NCBI GenBank assembly: GCA_020073615.1
Contig: JAIQEX010000048.1
Coordinates: 1-42,821 of the forward strand
DNA from: Terriglobia bacterium
Lineage (GTDB): Bacteria > Acidobacteriota > Terriglobia > Bryobacterales > Bryobacteraceae
Direction: 5' to 3'
Length of the DNA stretch: 42,821 nt
This document shows, in pieces, positions 32,789 to 41,472 of the stretch. The notes beneath the pieces are model-generated. The model had not been told where the DNA came from and did not search any database. It saw only the letters and a program-made list of their open reading frames with translations. A program made the translations under genes and the position numbers. Every line of letters begins with the position of its first letter. The stretch's first letter is position 1.

Positions 32789-34228
32789 CTAGTTTGCGAA
32801 CGTATCGAGCAAGCCGCCCTTGGCGTCGAAGATGTCCAGCTTCACCGACAGTTTCCCGTCCAGCCGGTGCGTGGCGCACGACAGACACGGGTCATAGGCG
32901 CGGATGGCCATCTCAACCGTGTTCAACACGCCCTGATCGTACTTCCCATCGTGGATCAGGCTTTTGGCGGCCTGCGTCACCGACAGGTTGATGGGAGCGT
33001 TGTTATGGGTCGTACCGACGATCAGGTTCATGTTGGTGAGCATGCCCTCGGCGTCGGTTTCGTAATCGTGAATCAGCGTGCCGCGCGGCGCTTCCGTGCA
33101 GCCCACTCCGCGCGCGGCGCGCGGCGTCACTTTCACACGGGTCTCCGGACAGGTGATGTCCGCGTCATCCAGCAGCCGGATGGTGTTCTCCGCGTTATAG
33201 AGCAGTTCGATCAGGCGGGCCCAGTGATACAGCAGGGTGAGCTGCGCCGGGCGGCCGAACTTCCGGCGGAATTCCTCGAGCTCCGCTTCCGCCAGCGGCG
33301 TGTCGATGAAGTCGCAAACGTTGATGCGTGCCAGGGTATTGGCGCGGTACAGACCGGGTGCGTTATCTTCCAGCGAGAAGCCGCCGCGTTTCTTGGCATA
33401 CGGAAACTTCAGGTAGCTCCACGGCTCGATGTGCTCCGCGATGAACTCGGTGTACCGGTCATACGGAAAATCGTCGAATGATCCGTCGCTGCCCATCAAC
33501 CGCAGCTTGCCGTCATAGAGATTGAGGGCACCGTTTTCCTTGACGGTTCCGATGAATCCGCTGGTGATGACGCCCAGCGACTTCACTGCGTCGAGATACT
33601 TGGGGAAGACGTTCTCCTTCGCAAAGGCAATGGAGAATTTGGCCAATTCCAGCGCCTCGTCGGCCATCTTGCGCAACTGGTCGCGTTCGTCTTTCGCCAG
33701 CGGCTTGCTGAAGCCGCCGGGAACCGCGGCCTGCGGGTGGATCGACTTGCCCGCGATGATCTCCAGCATCTTGGCGCACATGTGGCGCACCCGAACCACA
33801 CGCCGAGCCACTTCGGGAGCCGTCCCCAGGACGCCGATGACGTTGCGCACCGAATAGTCGGCGTCCGGGCCCAACAGGAAGTCCGCGCCCGCCAGGAAAT
33901 AGAAGTGCAGAATGTGCTCTTCCATGTAGGCGATGCTGTTGCACAGCTCGCGCAGTTTAGCCCCGGCCGGCGGCGGCTCCACTCCGAACACCGCGTCGCA
34001 GGCCTTGGCTGCCGCCAGGTGGTGCGACCACGGACAGACGCCGCAAATGCGCGGGGTGATGCGCGGCATGTCTTCCACCGGCCGTCCCATGCAGAAGCGC
34101 TCGAACCCGCGCAACTCGATGACATTCACGCGGGCCAGATTCACATTGCCGGCATCATCCAGTTGGATGGTGATCTTGGCGTGGCCCTCAATTCGCGTCA
34201 CAGGTTGAATTACGATAGTTTTTCCCAT
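32789..34228 (-). CDS. mvhA: Group 3c (Mvh-type) [NiFe] hydrogenase large subunit
   Basis: A 479-residue catalytic subunit. Ni and Fe ligands are Cys62/Cys65 in RICGVCPWSHH and Cys448/Cys451 in DPCLSCATH; a 25-residue C-terminal tail after His454 awaits cleavage. Other landmarks are VTRIEGHAKI, SIHPQAAVPGGF, TEAPRGTLIHDYE and THNNAPINLSV, all typical of the methyl-viologen-reducing / Hdr-associated group 3c. In methanogens the enzyme passes electrons through MvhG and MvhD to HdrA, and the same order of partners is encoded here just upstream. It starts three bases after the mvhG stop. No signal peptide, so cytoplasmic. Confidence 0.93.
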   Translation of the reverse strand: MGKTIVIQPVTRIEGHAKITIQLDDAGNVNLARVNVIELRGFERFCMGRPVEDMPRITPRICGVCPWSHHLAAAKACDAVFGVEPPPAGAKLRELCNSIAYMEEHILHFYFLAGADFLLGPDADYSVRNVIGVLGTAPEVARRVVRVRHMCAKMLEIIAGKSIHPQAAVPGGFSKPLAKDERDQLRKMADEALELAKFSIAFAKENVFPKYLDAVKSLGVITSGFIGTVKENGALNLYDGKLRLMGSDGSFDDFPYDRYTEFIAEHIEPWSYLKFPYAKKRGGFSLEDNAPGLYRANTLARINVCDFIDTPLAEAELEEFRRKFGRPAQLTLLYHWARLIELLYNAENTIRLLDDADITCPETRVKVTPRAARGVGCTEAPRGTLIHDYETDAEGMLTNMNLIVGTTHNNAPINLSVTQAAKSLIHDGKYDQGVLNTVEMAIRAYDPCLSCATHRLDGKLSVKLDIFDAKGGLLDTFAN

Positions 34229-34231
34229 GGC

Positions 34232-35155
34232 TCACCTCTTGACCGCCGGCCGCAATCGGCCCGCACCGGAAAATCGATTGAATGTTGCGGCCCGGTCCGG
34301 AATCTGTTTCGGATCGAGACCGATAGTAGAAAGCGCGCCCATCATGTCGACCATGGGATTGGCCTTCTCCGAGATGGGTCCGAAGCACCCTTCGCACGGC
34401 ATATACGCGCGGATGCAGCGCGGCGTGCCGTCGCTGCCGCCGCAGCCGGAGCGGGTCGCCGGACCGTTACACAGAAATCCCTGTTCCATTAGGCAACGCA
34501 TCTGGTTCAGCGGAGCGCCGGGAGTGAATTCGGGCCCCTCCAACCGCCGCCGCAGCGTCGAGGAGGCTTTCTTCTCGCGGATGGTGGGGCACTCGTCGCA
34601 TACGCTCTTCGTCGATAACGTAAACGGGCGGCCTTCCAGCAGAGCGGTCAACGCGCCGGCGACCATTTCCGGCGTAGTCGGGCAGCCGGGCAGCATCACG
34701 TCCACTTTCACCACTTCGCTGATGGCGTACACGCGATCGGTCAAGGCCGGGACGTCCTCGTGGGGGAATCCATTCTTGTCGGTGGTGACGCTTTCGCGAT
34801 AGACCTTAGTAAGCAATTCCTCGGTGGAATACAGATTGGCCAACGCGGGGATGCCGCCATAACAGGCGCACGACCCCAAAGCGATCAGCGTCTTGCACTT
34901 CCGGCGCATCTCCTGCGCCAGCAGTTTGTGCTCCTCGGTGCGGATGCCCCCGGAGATGAGCCCTACCTCCGCCTCCGGAATCTCCATTTCCGTTTTTTCG
35001 CCGGTCTGGCCAAACAGCTTGTGGTCCATCAGCACCGGCATATGGACAATCTGTACTTTCTCCAGCAAGTCCAACAACGGTTCACCGATATCGAGGATTG
35101 TCACCTCGCATCCGCCGCAGATTGTAAACCACTCTTCGGCTAGTCGAGCTGCCAT
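34232..35155 (-). CDS. mvhG: Group 3c [NiFe] hydrogenase small subunit
   Basis: A 307-residue iron-sulfur subunit without Tat signal. The proximal cluster pair is in WFTICGGCEVTILD (Cys13, Cys16), with further ligands in ALGSCACYGGIPAL and MLPGCPTTPE, and three cysteine sets in the C-terminal half (KSVCDECPTIREKK, GFLCNGPATRSGCGG, CIRAYMPCEGCFGP), consistent with three [4Fe-4S] clusters. YSTEELL and the GPAT.SGCG segment are characteristic of Mvh/Vhu small subunits. Separated from mvhD by 57 bases, the largest internal gap in the cluster. Confidence 0.92.
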   Translation of the reverse strand: MAARLAEEWFTICGGCEVTILDIGEPLLDLLEKVQIVHMPVLMDHKLFGQTGEKTEMEIPEAEVGLISGGIRTEEHKLLAQEMRRKCKTLIALGSCACYGGIPALANLYSTEELLTKVYRESVTTDKNGFPHEDVPALTDRVYAISEVVKVDVMLPGCPTTPEMVAGALTALLEGRPFTLSTKSVCDECPTIREKKASSTLRRRLEGPEFTPGAPLNQMRCLMEQGFLCNGPATRSGCGGSDGTPRCIRAYMPCEGCFGPISEKANPMVDMMGALSTIGLDPKQIPDRAATFNRFSGAGRLRPAVKR

Positions 35156-35212
35156 GTTATGAATCCTTTCTCGTAACGTTCGATTTCTGAGAGTGCGCGC
35201 ATTGGGCCTCCG

Positions 35213-35638
35213 CTAGGATCTGTACGGGCTGGGACCCAGCCGCTTGATTTGCTCCGTAAACTCGGTCATCAGTTTGGCAAACTGCGGCCCTTCGGATGCC
35301 GATACCCACGCCAGTTTGAATCTTTCCTCCTCAATTCCAAAATCCTGGAGCATAAGCGTGATGGCCTCCGCCCGCCGTTCGGCTTTGAGATTGCCTTCCT
35401 GGTAGTGGCAATCGCCGGGGTGGCATCCGCAGATGACCACGCCGTCCGCTCCTTTCGTCAAAGCGTCGATCACCAGGTTGGGATGCACCATTCCCGAACA
35501 CATCACCCGGATGATCCGCACATTTGCGGGGTACTGGCAGCGCGATATGCCCGCCAGGTCCGCGCCCGCGTACGAACACCAGTTGCATGCCAGCGCCAGA
35601 ATGACCGGCTCAAAATCCTGCTCCCCGGCCGAACTCAT
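35213..35638 (-). CDS. mvhD: MvhD-type [2Fe-2S] electron-transfer subunit
   Basis: A 141-residue protein from ATG 35638, which overlaps the stop of the Hdr fusion gene by 4 bases. The family pattern is complete: LALACNWCSYAGADLAG (Cys18, Cys21), RCQYPANVRIIRVMCSGMV, and the C-terminal VVICGCHPGDCHYQEGN. In methanogens MvhD carries a [2Fe-2S] cluster and connects the hydrogenase to HdrA; in sulfate reducers the same domain is fused to QmoB. Here it is a free subunit placed between the Hdr-like flavoprotein and the hydrogenase genes, as expected for the connector. Confidence 0.92.
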   Translation of the reverse strand: MSSAGEQDFEPVILALACNWCSYAGADLAGISRCQYPANVRIIRVMCSGMVHPNLVIDALTKGADGVVICGCHPGDCHYQEGNLKAERRAEAITLMLQDFGIEEERFKLAWVSASEGPQFAKLMTEFTEQIKRLGPSPYRS

Positions 35639-38600
35639 ACCACCTCCAGCGCGGCGGCCACTTGCGCCGCCAGTTGCACCGGCTTGAAGCCTCTCACCAC
35701 AATGCCCCCCTTGGGACAGGTCGCCTGGCACGTGCCGCAGCCCTTGCACAGGCTCTCGTTCACTTCCACCCTTTTCTTGATGGATCCGTTGACCGTGTAT
35801 TCGACCAGCGTGATCGCCTTATAGGGGCAGGGATCGACGCAGTAGGCGCAGCCGTCGCAGTTTTCGGCCACGACGGACGAAATCGTGCCCTCCAGTTCCA
35901 CGTACTCCTTGCTCAGAATTGCGCTCGCCCGGGCCACCGCGGCCTGCGCCTGGATGATGCTTTCCTCGATGGACTTGGCGGCGTGCGCCAAGCCGCAAAC
36001 GAAAACGCCATCGGTAGCGAAGTCCACCGGCCGGAGCTTCATGTGAGCTTCCAGGAAAAAGCCATCCTGGTTCCGCGGGATCTTGAGAAGTTGCGCAGTC
36101 TCCTGGTTTCCGGGGTCGGGCACAATGCCGGCCGAGAGCACTACCAGGTCGGCTTCAATCCGGATTTCCCGCTCCATCAGCGGCGAGTACACGGTCACGT
36201 CCATGCGCCCGCCGTTTTTCGCCACTTCCGGCTTGCGGTCTTCCTCGTACCGCAGGAAGACCACTCCCTGCTCCCGCGCTTGCGAATAATAGGATTCCCG
36301 GAAACCGTAGGTGCGGATGTCGCGGTACAGGACATAAACATTCGTGTCCGGACTCTGCCGCTTGATTTTGAGGGCGTTTTTAACTGCCTCGCTACAGCAG
36401 ACGCGAGAGCAGTAGGGTCTTTCCTTATCGCGGGAACCCACGCACTGGATCATTACGACGGTACCGGACATTCCATCCCGTCCCGGGTCGCTCAACCTGG
36501 ATTCCAGATCCAGTTGCGTGATGACCTGCGAGTTGCCGTTTCCGTACCCATACTCTTTAGGCTGGTATTGGCCGGCGCCGGTGGCGACGACCACCACGCC
36601 ATGCTCGACCGTTTCGACGCGATCGCCGCTCGAAATGGTTGTTTTGAATTTGCCGATGGATCCGTCGATCGCCGTGATTCTGGACTCGGTAAAGAGGTGA
36701 ATATTTTCGTCGCCACTCACTTTCCCGATCAGGTTCCGCAACTCCTCTTGCGGACTCTCCCCGTTAAACAGGTAGCGGATGTGCCGCAGGTTGCCACCGA
36801 GCTCCTTTCCCCGTTCCACCAGGTACACGGGAACTCCCTGCGAGGAAAGTTCCGCGGCGGCCGTCATGCCTGCCAGCCCACCACCGATGACCAGGGCCGC
36901 TTTCCTGATTGACAGCTTGCCTTTCTTCAGAGGATCGAGCAGCCTGGACTTGGCGACCGCCATACGGACCAGGTCCTTGGCTTTGCGAGTGGCTTTCTCC
37001 GGCTCGTGCATGTGCACCCAGGAGCATTGATCGCGGATGTTGGCCATCTCGAACAGGTACGGGTTGAGCCCGGCTTCGCGGCAGGTGTTGCGGAACAGCG
37101 GCTCATGCGTTCGCGGCGAGCAGGATGCCACGATCACGCGGTTCAGAGCATGCTCCTGGATCTTCTGTTTCATCCGTTCCTGGGTATCGTTGGCGCAGGT
37201 GTAAACGTTGTTCTCCGCATACACCACGTTGTCCAGCGTCCGCACATACTCCACTACCCTGGGCACATCCACCACGCCGGCGATATTGCTCCCACAGTGG
37301 CAGACGAACACTCCGATGCGGGGCGGCTGCCCGCTGACGTCGATTTCGGGAGGGTATTCCTTCACCGCAATCTGCGAACCTCGTGCGTCGTTCAGGAGCG
37401 CCAGCACCTTGGCCGCGGCCGCCGACGCATGCATCACGGTTTCCGGAATGTCCTTGGGCTCGGCGAAAGGCCCGCCCACATAGACTCCCTCCCGCAACTG
37501 CGCCGGCGCGAACACCGAAGTCTGGCAGAAGTTGAATCGGTTCAGTTCCGTGCCGAACAATCCCGCCAGGCGCTTGGCGTCGCGGGGTGGCTGCATGCCG
37601 GTCGAGAGCACCACCAGGTCGTATTCGCCGGTCTTCTTCCGCTCCCCGTCGCCGAGATACTGGATGGTCAGATTCCGCGTGCCCGGGATCTCCTCTATGG
37701 ATACCGGCCTGGACCTGATATAACGGACGCCCCGGCCCTTCGCCCGCTCATAATACGCCTCGAAGCCCTTGCCGAAGGCGCGCAAGTCCATGTAGAAGAT
37801 GTCGCACTCCACTCTGTCGCCGATATGCTCCTTGGCCATCAGCGCTTCCTTGGTGGCGTACATGCAGCACACGCTGGAGCAATAGTCGCGCTCACAATCG
37901 CGCGAACCGACGCACTGAATGAATGCAATCCGCTTCGGCTCCCGGTGGTCTCCGGGACGCTGGACATGGCCGGAATATGGACCCGACGCCGACAGTATCC
38001 GCTCGAACTCCAGCGCCGTGATGACGTTCGGGAATCGGCCGTAACCAAGGCGCGGCAGTGCTGCCAGATTGAAGGGCTCAAACCCTGGAGCCAGCACCAC
38101 GGCTCCGACCTTCACCTCGCGGAGTTCTTCCAACATGCCAAAGTCGATCGCGTGGGCTTCGCAGGCGTCGGCGCACATATGGCAATCGGAGCAGATGCCG
38201 CAACTGAGGCAGCGGCGCGCTTCCGCTACCGCCTGCTCCTCGGTGTAACCGGTCTCCACCTCGTCAAAGGACTTTGCCCGTTGAGCGGGATCGAGCATGG
38301 GCACCGGGATCTGCCGCTGGGTCTGCCAGCCAGCCGTATCGATCACGTACTGGGTGGGATACGGACCTTCCAACTCTCGACCCGCCCGCAGGTCTTGCCC
38401 GTTGAGCCAGCGATCGATCGAAATCGCCGCCTTCTTGCCGGCCAGCATGGCCGTCACCACCATGTCCGGACCGGTCACGCAATCGCCGCCGACGAACACG
38501 CCCGGAACAGCAGTCTCGAGGGTGACAGGGTCCGCCCGGAGAGTACCCGATTTAGTCGCATCCAGTCCCAGCCGCTCTCCCAGCGCGGCCACGTCCGGCG

Positions 38601-40077
38601 TTTGTCCGATGGAAACAATCGCCGTATCGCATGGGAGAACGAACTCCGATCCGGGAATCGGCTGCGGGGCCGGCCGTCCGCTGGCATCCGCCGCGCCCAG
38701 TTGCATCCGAATGCACTGCAAAGCCTTCAGGTGGCCGTCGGCCGCTTGAAATTCGGCCGGCGCGGTGAGGAATACCAACTTCACGCCCTCGCGCTCGGCA
38801 TCTTCGATCTCGCGCGCAGTGGCCGGCATTTCGGCCCGCGTGCGCCGGTACACCAGGGTGACGTGTGCGGCTCCGCAGCGCAGGGCCGTGCGCGCCGCGT
38901 CCAGGGCGGAGTTGCCGCCGCCGATCACCAACACACGGCGGCCCACCTCTTGCGGACCTTCCACGTTCACGCGCCGCAAGAACTCCAGGCCACCCATTAC
39001 GCCCGGCGAATCTTCCCCCGCCACCGCAAGCCGGCGCTCCACGTGGGCCCCGATGGCCACGAACACGGCAGCATATTGCCGGCGCAGTTCGTCGAAGCGG
39101 ATGGCCCGTCCGACAGGCGTATCAACGCGGATTTGGATGCCCAGTGCGGACAGCCGTTCCAGTTCGGCATGCAGCACCGGCCGTGGCAGGCGGAACGTGG
39201 GAATGCCCACCGCCAGCATCCCACCTGCTACCGGCAGGGCTTCAAAGACCACGGGCTGATAGCCCTTCTGCCGCAGATGGTAGGCGCACACCAGCCCCGC
39301 GGGTCCGGAGCCGACTACCGCAATCTGCTCCGGCCGCTCCACGCTTGGCTTGGGAAGCTGGTAATCGGGACGCCGGTCGGTCACGAAGCGCTTCAGCGCC
39401 GGCATGTTGATCCGGTCGTCCAATAAACGGCGAGTGCAGGCCGTGCCGCATGGATGGGTACAGATCCGGCCGCAGATGGACGGGATGGGATTGTCTCGCA
39501 GAATGACCGCGAGAGCCTCGTCGAAACGGCCTTGCGCCACCAGCGCGACGTATCCCTGGGCGCTCTGGTGGATGGGGCACCCTGCCTGGCAGGGAGAGGC
39601 GCCGCGCCGGGAGATCGCAAAGACGTTGGGAACCGCTTGCGGGAAGGGCCGGTAAATCGCCTTGCGCTGGCCCAGGCCGAAATCGAATTCGGAGGGCAGC
39701 GGCACCGGGCAGGCGCTGGTGCACAATCCGCAGCCCGTGCACCTGCTCTCGTCCACGTACCGGGGGCGACGCCGGACCGTGATCGTCAAGTTCCCCGCCT
39801 GTCCCTCCACTCGTTCCACATCGCTCAGGGTCAGGATCTCGATGTCGCGGTGCCTGCCGATCTCCACCAGCCGCGGGGCCATGGTGCACATCGCGCAGTC
39901 GTTGGTTGGGAACGTCTTATCGAGCTGCGCCATCCTGCCGCCGATGGCGGACTTGGTCTCGACCAGAAAAACCTTGATGCCTGCGTCCGCCAGATCGAGC
40001 GCGGCCTGCATGCCCCCGATGCCACCGCCCACCACCATCGCGGCGCCCACTGCCGGGTTTCTCCCCCCTGGATTCAT
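35635..40077 (-). CDS. HdrA-GltD-HdrA fusion flavoprotein
   Basis: A 1480-residue cytoplasmic iron-sulfur flavoprotein from ATG 40077. Module 1: FAD site VVGGGIGGMQAALDLA (residues 15-30), the HdrA/QmoA cysteine segment NDCAMCTMAPRL (59-70) and a ferredoxin-like CTGCGLCTSAC (113-123). Inserted at about 160-560 is a GltD-type NAD(P)H:acceptor domain: CQAGCP and CGRICTHPCGTAC cysteines (163-214), FAD site VVGSGPAG (254-261), NAD(P) site VLVIGGGNSALDAART (382-397) and FVGGDC (528-533). Module 1 then resumes with CLSCGICSDCHMCADAC (623-639) and QCVGSRD (721). Module 2 (910-1480): HdrA N-domain FVCHCGSNIAGVVDV, FAD site VIGGGLAGMTAAAEL (1063), a second QCVGSRD (1211), and C-terminal 2[4Fe-4S] CDGCAYCVDPCP and CKGCGTCQATCP. 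This predicts three flavins and a dedicated NAD(P)H site. Overlaps both neighbours by 4 bases. Standard HdrA is about 650 residues. Confidence 0.9.
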   Translation of the reverse strand: MNPGGRNPAVGAAMVVGGGIGGMQAALDLADAGIKVFLVETKSAIGGRMAQLDKTFPTNDCAMCTMAPRLVEIGRHRDIEILTLSDVERVEGQAGNLTITVRRRPRYVDESRCTGCGLCTSACPVPLPSEFDFGLGQRKAIYRPFPQAVPNVFAISRRGASPCQAGCPIHQSAQGYVALVAQGRFDEALAVILRDNPIPSICGRICTHPCGTACTRRLLDDRINMPALKRFVTDRRPDYQLPKPSVERPEQIAVVGSGPAGLVCAYHLRQKGYQPVVFEALPVAGGMLAVGIPTFRLPRPVLHAELERLSALGIQIRVDTPVGRAIRFDELRRQYAAVFVAIGAHVERRLAVAGEDSPGVMGGLEFLRRVNVEGPQEVGRRVLVIGGGNSALDAARTALRCGAAHVTLVYRRTRAEMPATAREIEDAEREGVKLVFLTAPAEFQAADGHLKALQCIRMQLGAADASGRPAPQPIPGSEFVLPCDTAIVSIGQTPDVAALGERLGLDATKSGTLRADPVTLETAVPGVFVGGDCVTGPDMVVTAMLAGKKAAISIDRWLNGQDLRAGRELEGPYPTQYVIDTAGWQTQRQIPVPMLDPAQRAKSFDEVETGYTEEQAVAEARRCLSCGICSDCHMCADACEAHAIDFGMLEELREVKVGAVVLAPGFEPFNLAALPRLGYGRFPNVITALEFERILSASGPYSGHVQRPGDHREPKRIAFIQCVGSRDCERDYCSSVCCMYATKEALMAKEHIGDRVECDIFYMDLRAFGKGFEAYYERAKGRGVRYIRSRPVSIEEIPGTRNLTIQYLGDGERKKTGEYDLVVLSTGMQPPRDAKRLAGLFGTELNRFNFCQTSVFAPAQLREGVYVGGPFAEPKDIPETVMHASAAAAKVLALLNDARGSQIAVKEYPPEIDVSGQPPRIGVFVCHCGSNIAGVVDVPRVVEYVRTLDNVVYAENNVYTCANDTQERMKQKIQEHALNRVIVASCSPRTHEPLFRNTCREAGLNPYLFEMANIRDQCSWVHMHEPEKATRKAKDLVRMAVAKSRLLDPLKKGKLSIRKAALVIGGGLAGMTAAAELSSQGVPVYLVERGKELGGNLRHIRYLFNGESPQEELRNLIGKVSGDENIHLFTESRITAIDGSIGKFKTTISSGDRVETVEHGVVVVATGAGQYQPKEYGYGNGNSQVITQLDLESRLSDPGRDGMSGTVVMIQCVGSRDKERPYCSRVCCSEAVKNALKIKRQSPDTNVYVLYRDIRTYGFRESYYSQAREQGVVFLRYEEDRKPEVAKNGGRMDVTVYSPLMEREIRIEADLVVLSAGIVPDPGNQETAQLLKIPRNQDGFFLEAHMKLRPVDFATDGVFVCGLAHAAKSIEESIIQAQAAVARASAILSKEYVELEGTISSVVAENCDGCAYCVDPCPYKAITLVEYTVNGSIKKRVEVNESLCKGCGTCQATCPKGGIVVRGFKPVQLAAQVAAALEVV

Positions 40078-41210
40078 GCTGTCTTCTCCTCCTTCACCGC
40101 CTGAGCTTCCAGGGCCCTTTCCTTCACGGCAGCGAAGTAGAGAGCCAGGGGACGATAGATCATGTGCGACGAACTTCCGAACGGCACCTCCACCAGGAGC
40201 ATCGGAACCGCGATCATGAGATGTACGGCGTAGGCATAATGCGCACCTAACCCCAGTCCCACGTAGCGGAGAATGTGCACCGCCATTCCGCTCAACGCGG
40301 TCAGGAGCAGGAGCACCGGCAGGATCGCCTCTCTCAATCCGGCCTTCCTGGTTCGCTCGATCAGAATATCCAGCGAACCCACGAGCAGACCGGCAAACGC
40401 CAGGTAGCCGAGCCATCTTTGCGGATTATAAAGAGGGTATATCTTGTCGGTTTGGAACCACCTCAAGAAAAAAAACTTGATTACGAACATGAGGCTGCAG
40501 CCAAACGCGAGACACCAATGCATGGCCCAACGCCGCTTCTGCATGCTCGCGGGGCACTTCAGTATCCGCTCGTGTGTGACCATCTCCAGAAAAATGGTCT
40601 TGGCCTCGGCCAGATAGAATTTCAGAGGGATGGCCTCATTGGGACCGTGGCGCATGGTGAGTGGAAGCATTCGTGCCACGTTGGAGGCCATGAAGAATGC
40701 CGGTATCAGGAAAACGGCCACCGTAAAATACGTGATCCTGCCGAACATGTGCTCCATCCCCATGGAGGTAGAGCGTAAGACTGAAATTTCCACGTGCTCG
40801 ACATAAAGATGATAGAGAACGATGAGTGCCAGCACGAAAACCGCTACCGAGGAGAGCGCTGCGATTTCCCGCGCCGGGGAACGGCAGATTCTGCGTGACA
40901 GGCCGGTCCAGTCGTATTGTGCCGTCAGGTAGCGGCGCAGCGTCTTCATCGACTCTCGCGGTTTTGCCTCTCTCGGACAGGTAGTCGAGCAATCTCCGCA
41001 GTCGTGACAGAGCCATGGGTCCAGGCTCTGGTGCACTGAGTCCTTCAACCCCAGCACCACGGATTGCATGCTTCTGCGGGGGAACGAAGCCGAATCGTTC
41101 GCGAGGTCGCAATCGATTGTGCAGCTTCCGCAAGCGAAGCAACCGCGCGCATTGAAAACGCCGTATTTGCGGACTTCAGATAATAGGGAGGGATCGGATG
41201 TTTCTGTCAT
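40074..41210 (-). CDS. QmoC-like protein: HdrC iron-sulfur domain fused to an HdrE-type membrane cytochrome b
   Basis: A 378-residue protein from ATG 41210, first gene of the cluster. The N-terminal HdrC part binds two [4Fe-4S] clusters: GCFACGSCTIDC (Cys24, 27, 30, 34) and CHDCGDCSTTCP (Cys68, 71, 74, 78). From residue about 115 there are six membrane helices (ALSSVAVFVLALIVLYHLY, ITYFTVAVFLIPAFFMAS, WCLAFGCSLMFVIKFFFL, YLAFAGLLVGSLDILI, ILPVLLLLTALSGMAVHIL, YAVHLMIAVPMLLVEV) with histidines suited to heme b, as in the NarI-like half of QmoC and DsrM. Length equals QmoC of sulfate reducers (about 380). It would anchor the complex and exchange electrons with quinones. The open frame continues upstream to 41315 but without family similarity. 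Confidence 0.88.
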   Translation of the reverse strand: MTETSDPSLLSEVRKYGVFNARGCFACGSCTIDCDLANDSASFPRRSMQSVVLGLKDSVHQSLDPWLCHDCGDCSTTCPREAKPRESMKTLRRYLTAQYDWTGLSRRICRSPAREIAALSSVAVFVLALIVLYHLYVEHVEISVLRSTSMGMEHMFGRITYFTVAVFLIPAFFMASNVARMLPLTMRHGPNEAIPLKFYLAEAKTIFLEMVTHERILKCPASMQKRRWAMHWCLAFGCSLMFVIKFFFLRWFQTDKIYPLYNPQRWLGYLAFAGLLVGSLDILIERTRKAGLREAILPVLLLLTALSGMAVHILRYVGLGLGAHYAYAVHLMIAVPMLLVEVPFGSSSHMIYRPLALYFAAVKERALEAQAVKEEKTA

Positions 41211-41371
41211 GTCAGGACCCTGCGATGCTTCAGGAGAGTCGGCTCCCAGTCGTCTGGCAGCAGGTAATATGTGTGTTGAGCGGGAGTGCGGTCTACGGCC
41301 GACGACAGTGCACATCCTGCCGGGGCGCGATCACCGTGGAAGGAGGCGTTGCGGGAGACCGTTTGCAGTTG

Positions 41372-41395
41372 GGCGGGAAACAAATCTTTCCCGCC
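41372..41395. promoter_or_regulatory. Perfect 9-base inverted repeat in the leader of the Hdr/hydrogenase cluster
   Basis: GGCGGGAAA and TTTCCCGCC flank CAAATC. With one bulge the pairing extends further to TTGG/CCAA. It sits 160 bases before the first gene. It may be an operator or an RNA hairpin in the 5' leader; no T-run follows on either strand. Confidence 0.5.
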
Positions 41396-41441
41396 AATGA
41401 CCGGCTGCGCCATGAGCTTTTGCTCTCCTCAGGTCCCCAAA

Positions 41442-41456
41442 GCTCCCGTAGTGCCG
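41442..41456 (-). promoter_or_regulatory. Possible sigma-54 promoter for the Hdr/hydrogenase cluster
   Basis: On the minus strand CGGCAC, five bases, GAGC gives GG and GC exactly ten bases apart, as required for a -24/-12 promoter (consensus TGGCAC N5 TTGC). The -12 part fits poorly outside the GC. It would leave a leader of about 220 bases containing the 41372-41395 hairpin. Confidence 0.3.
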
Positions 41457-41472
41457 GCCCACCCCGGGTTCC

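Noticed and set aside
35213-35749. A longer MvhD start at 35749
   Set aside because: The added 37 residues are the shifted antiparallel reading of the Hdr C-terminal ferredoxin region; ATG 35638 gives the normal length and a 4-base overlap.
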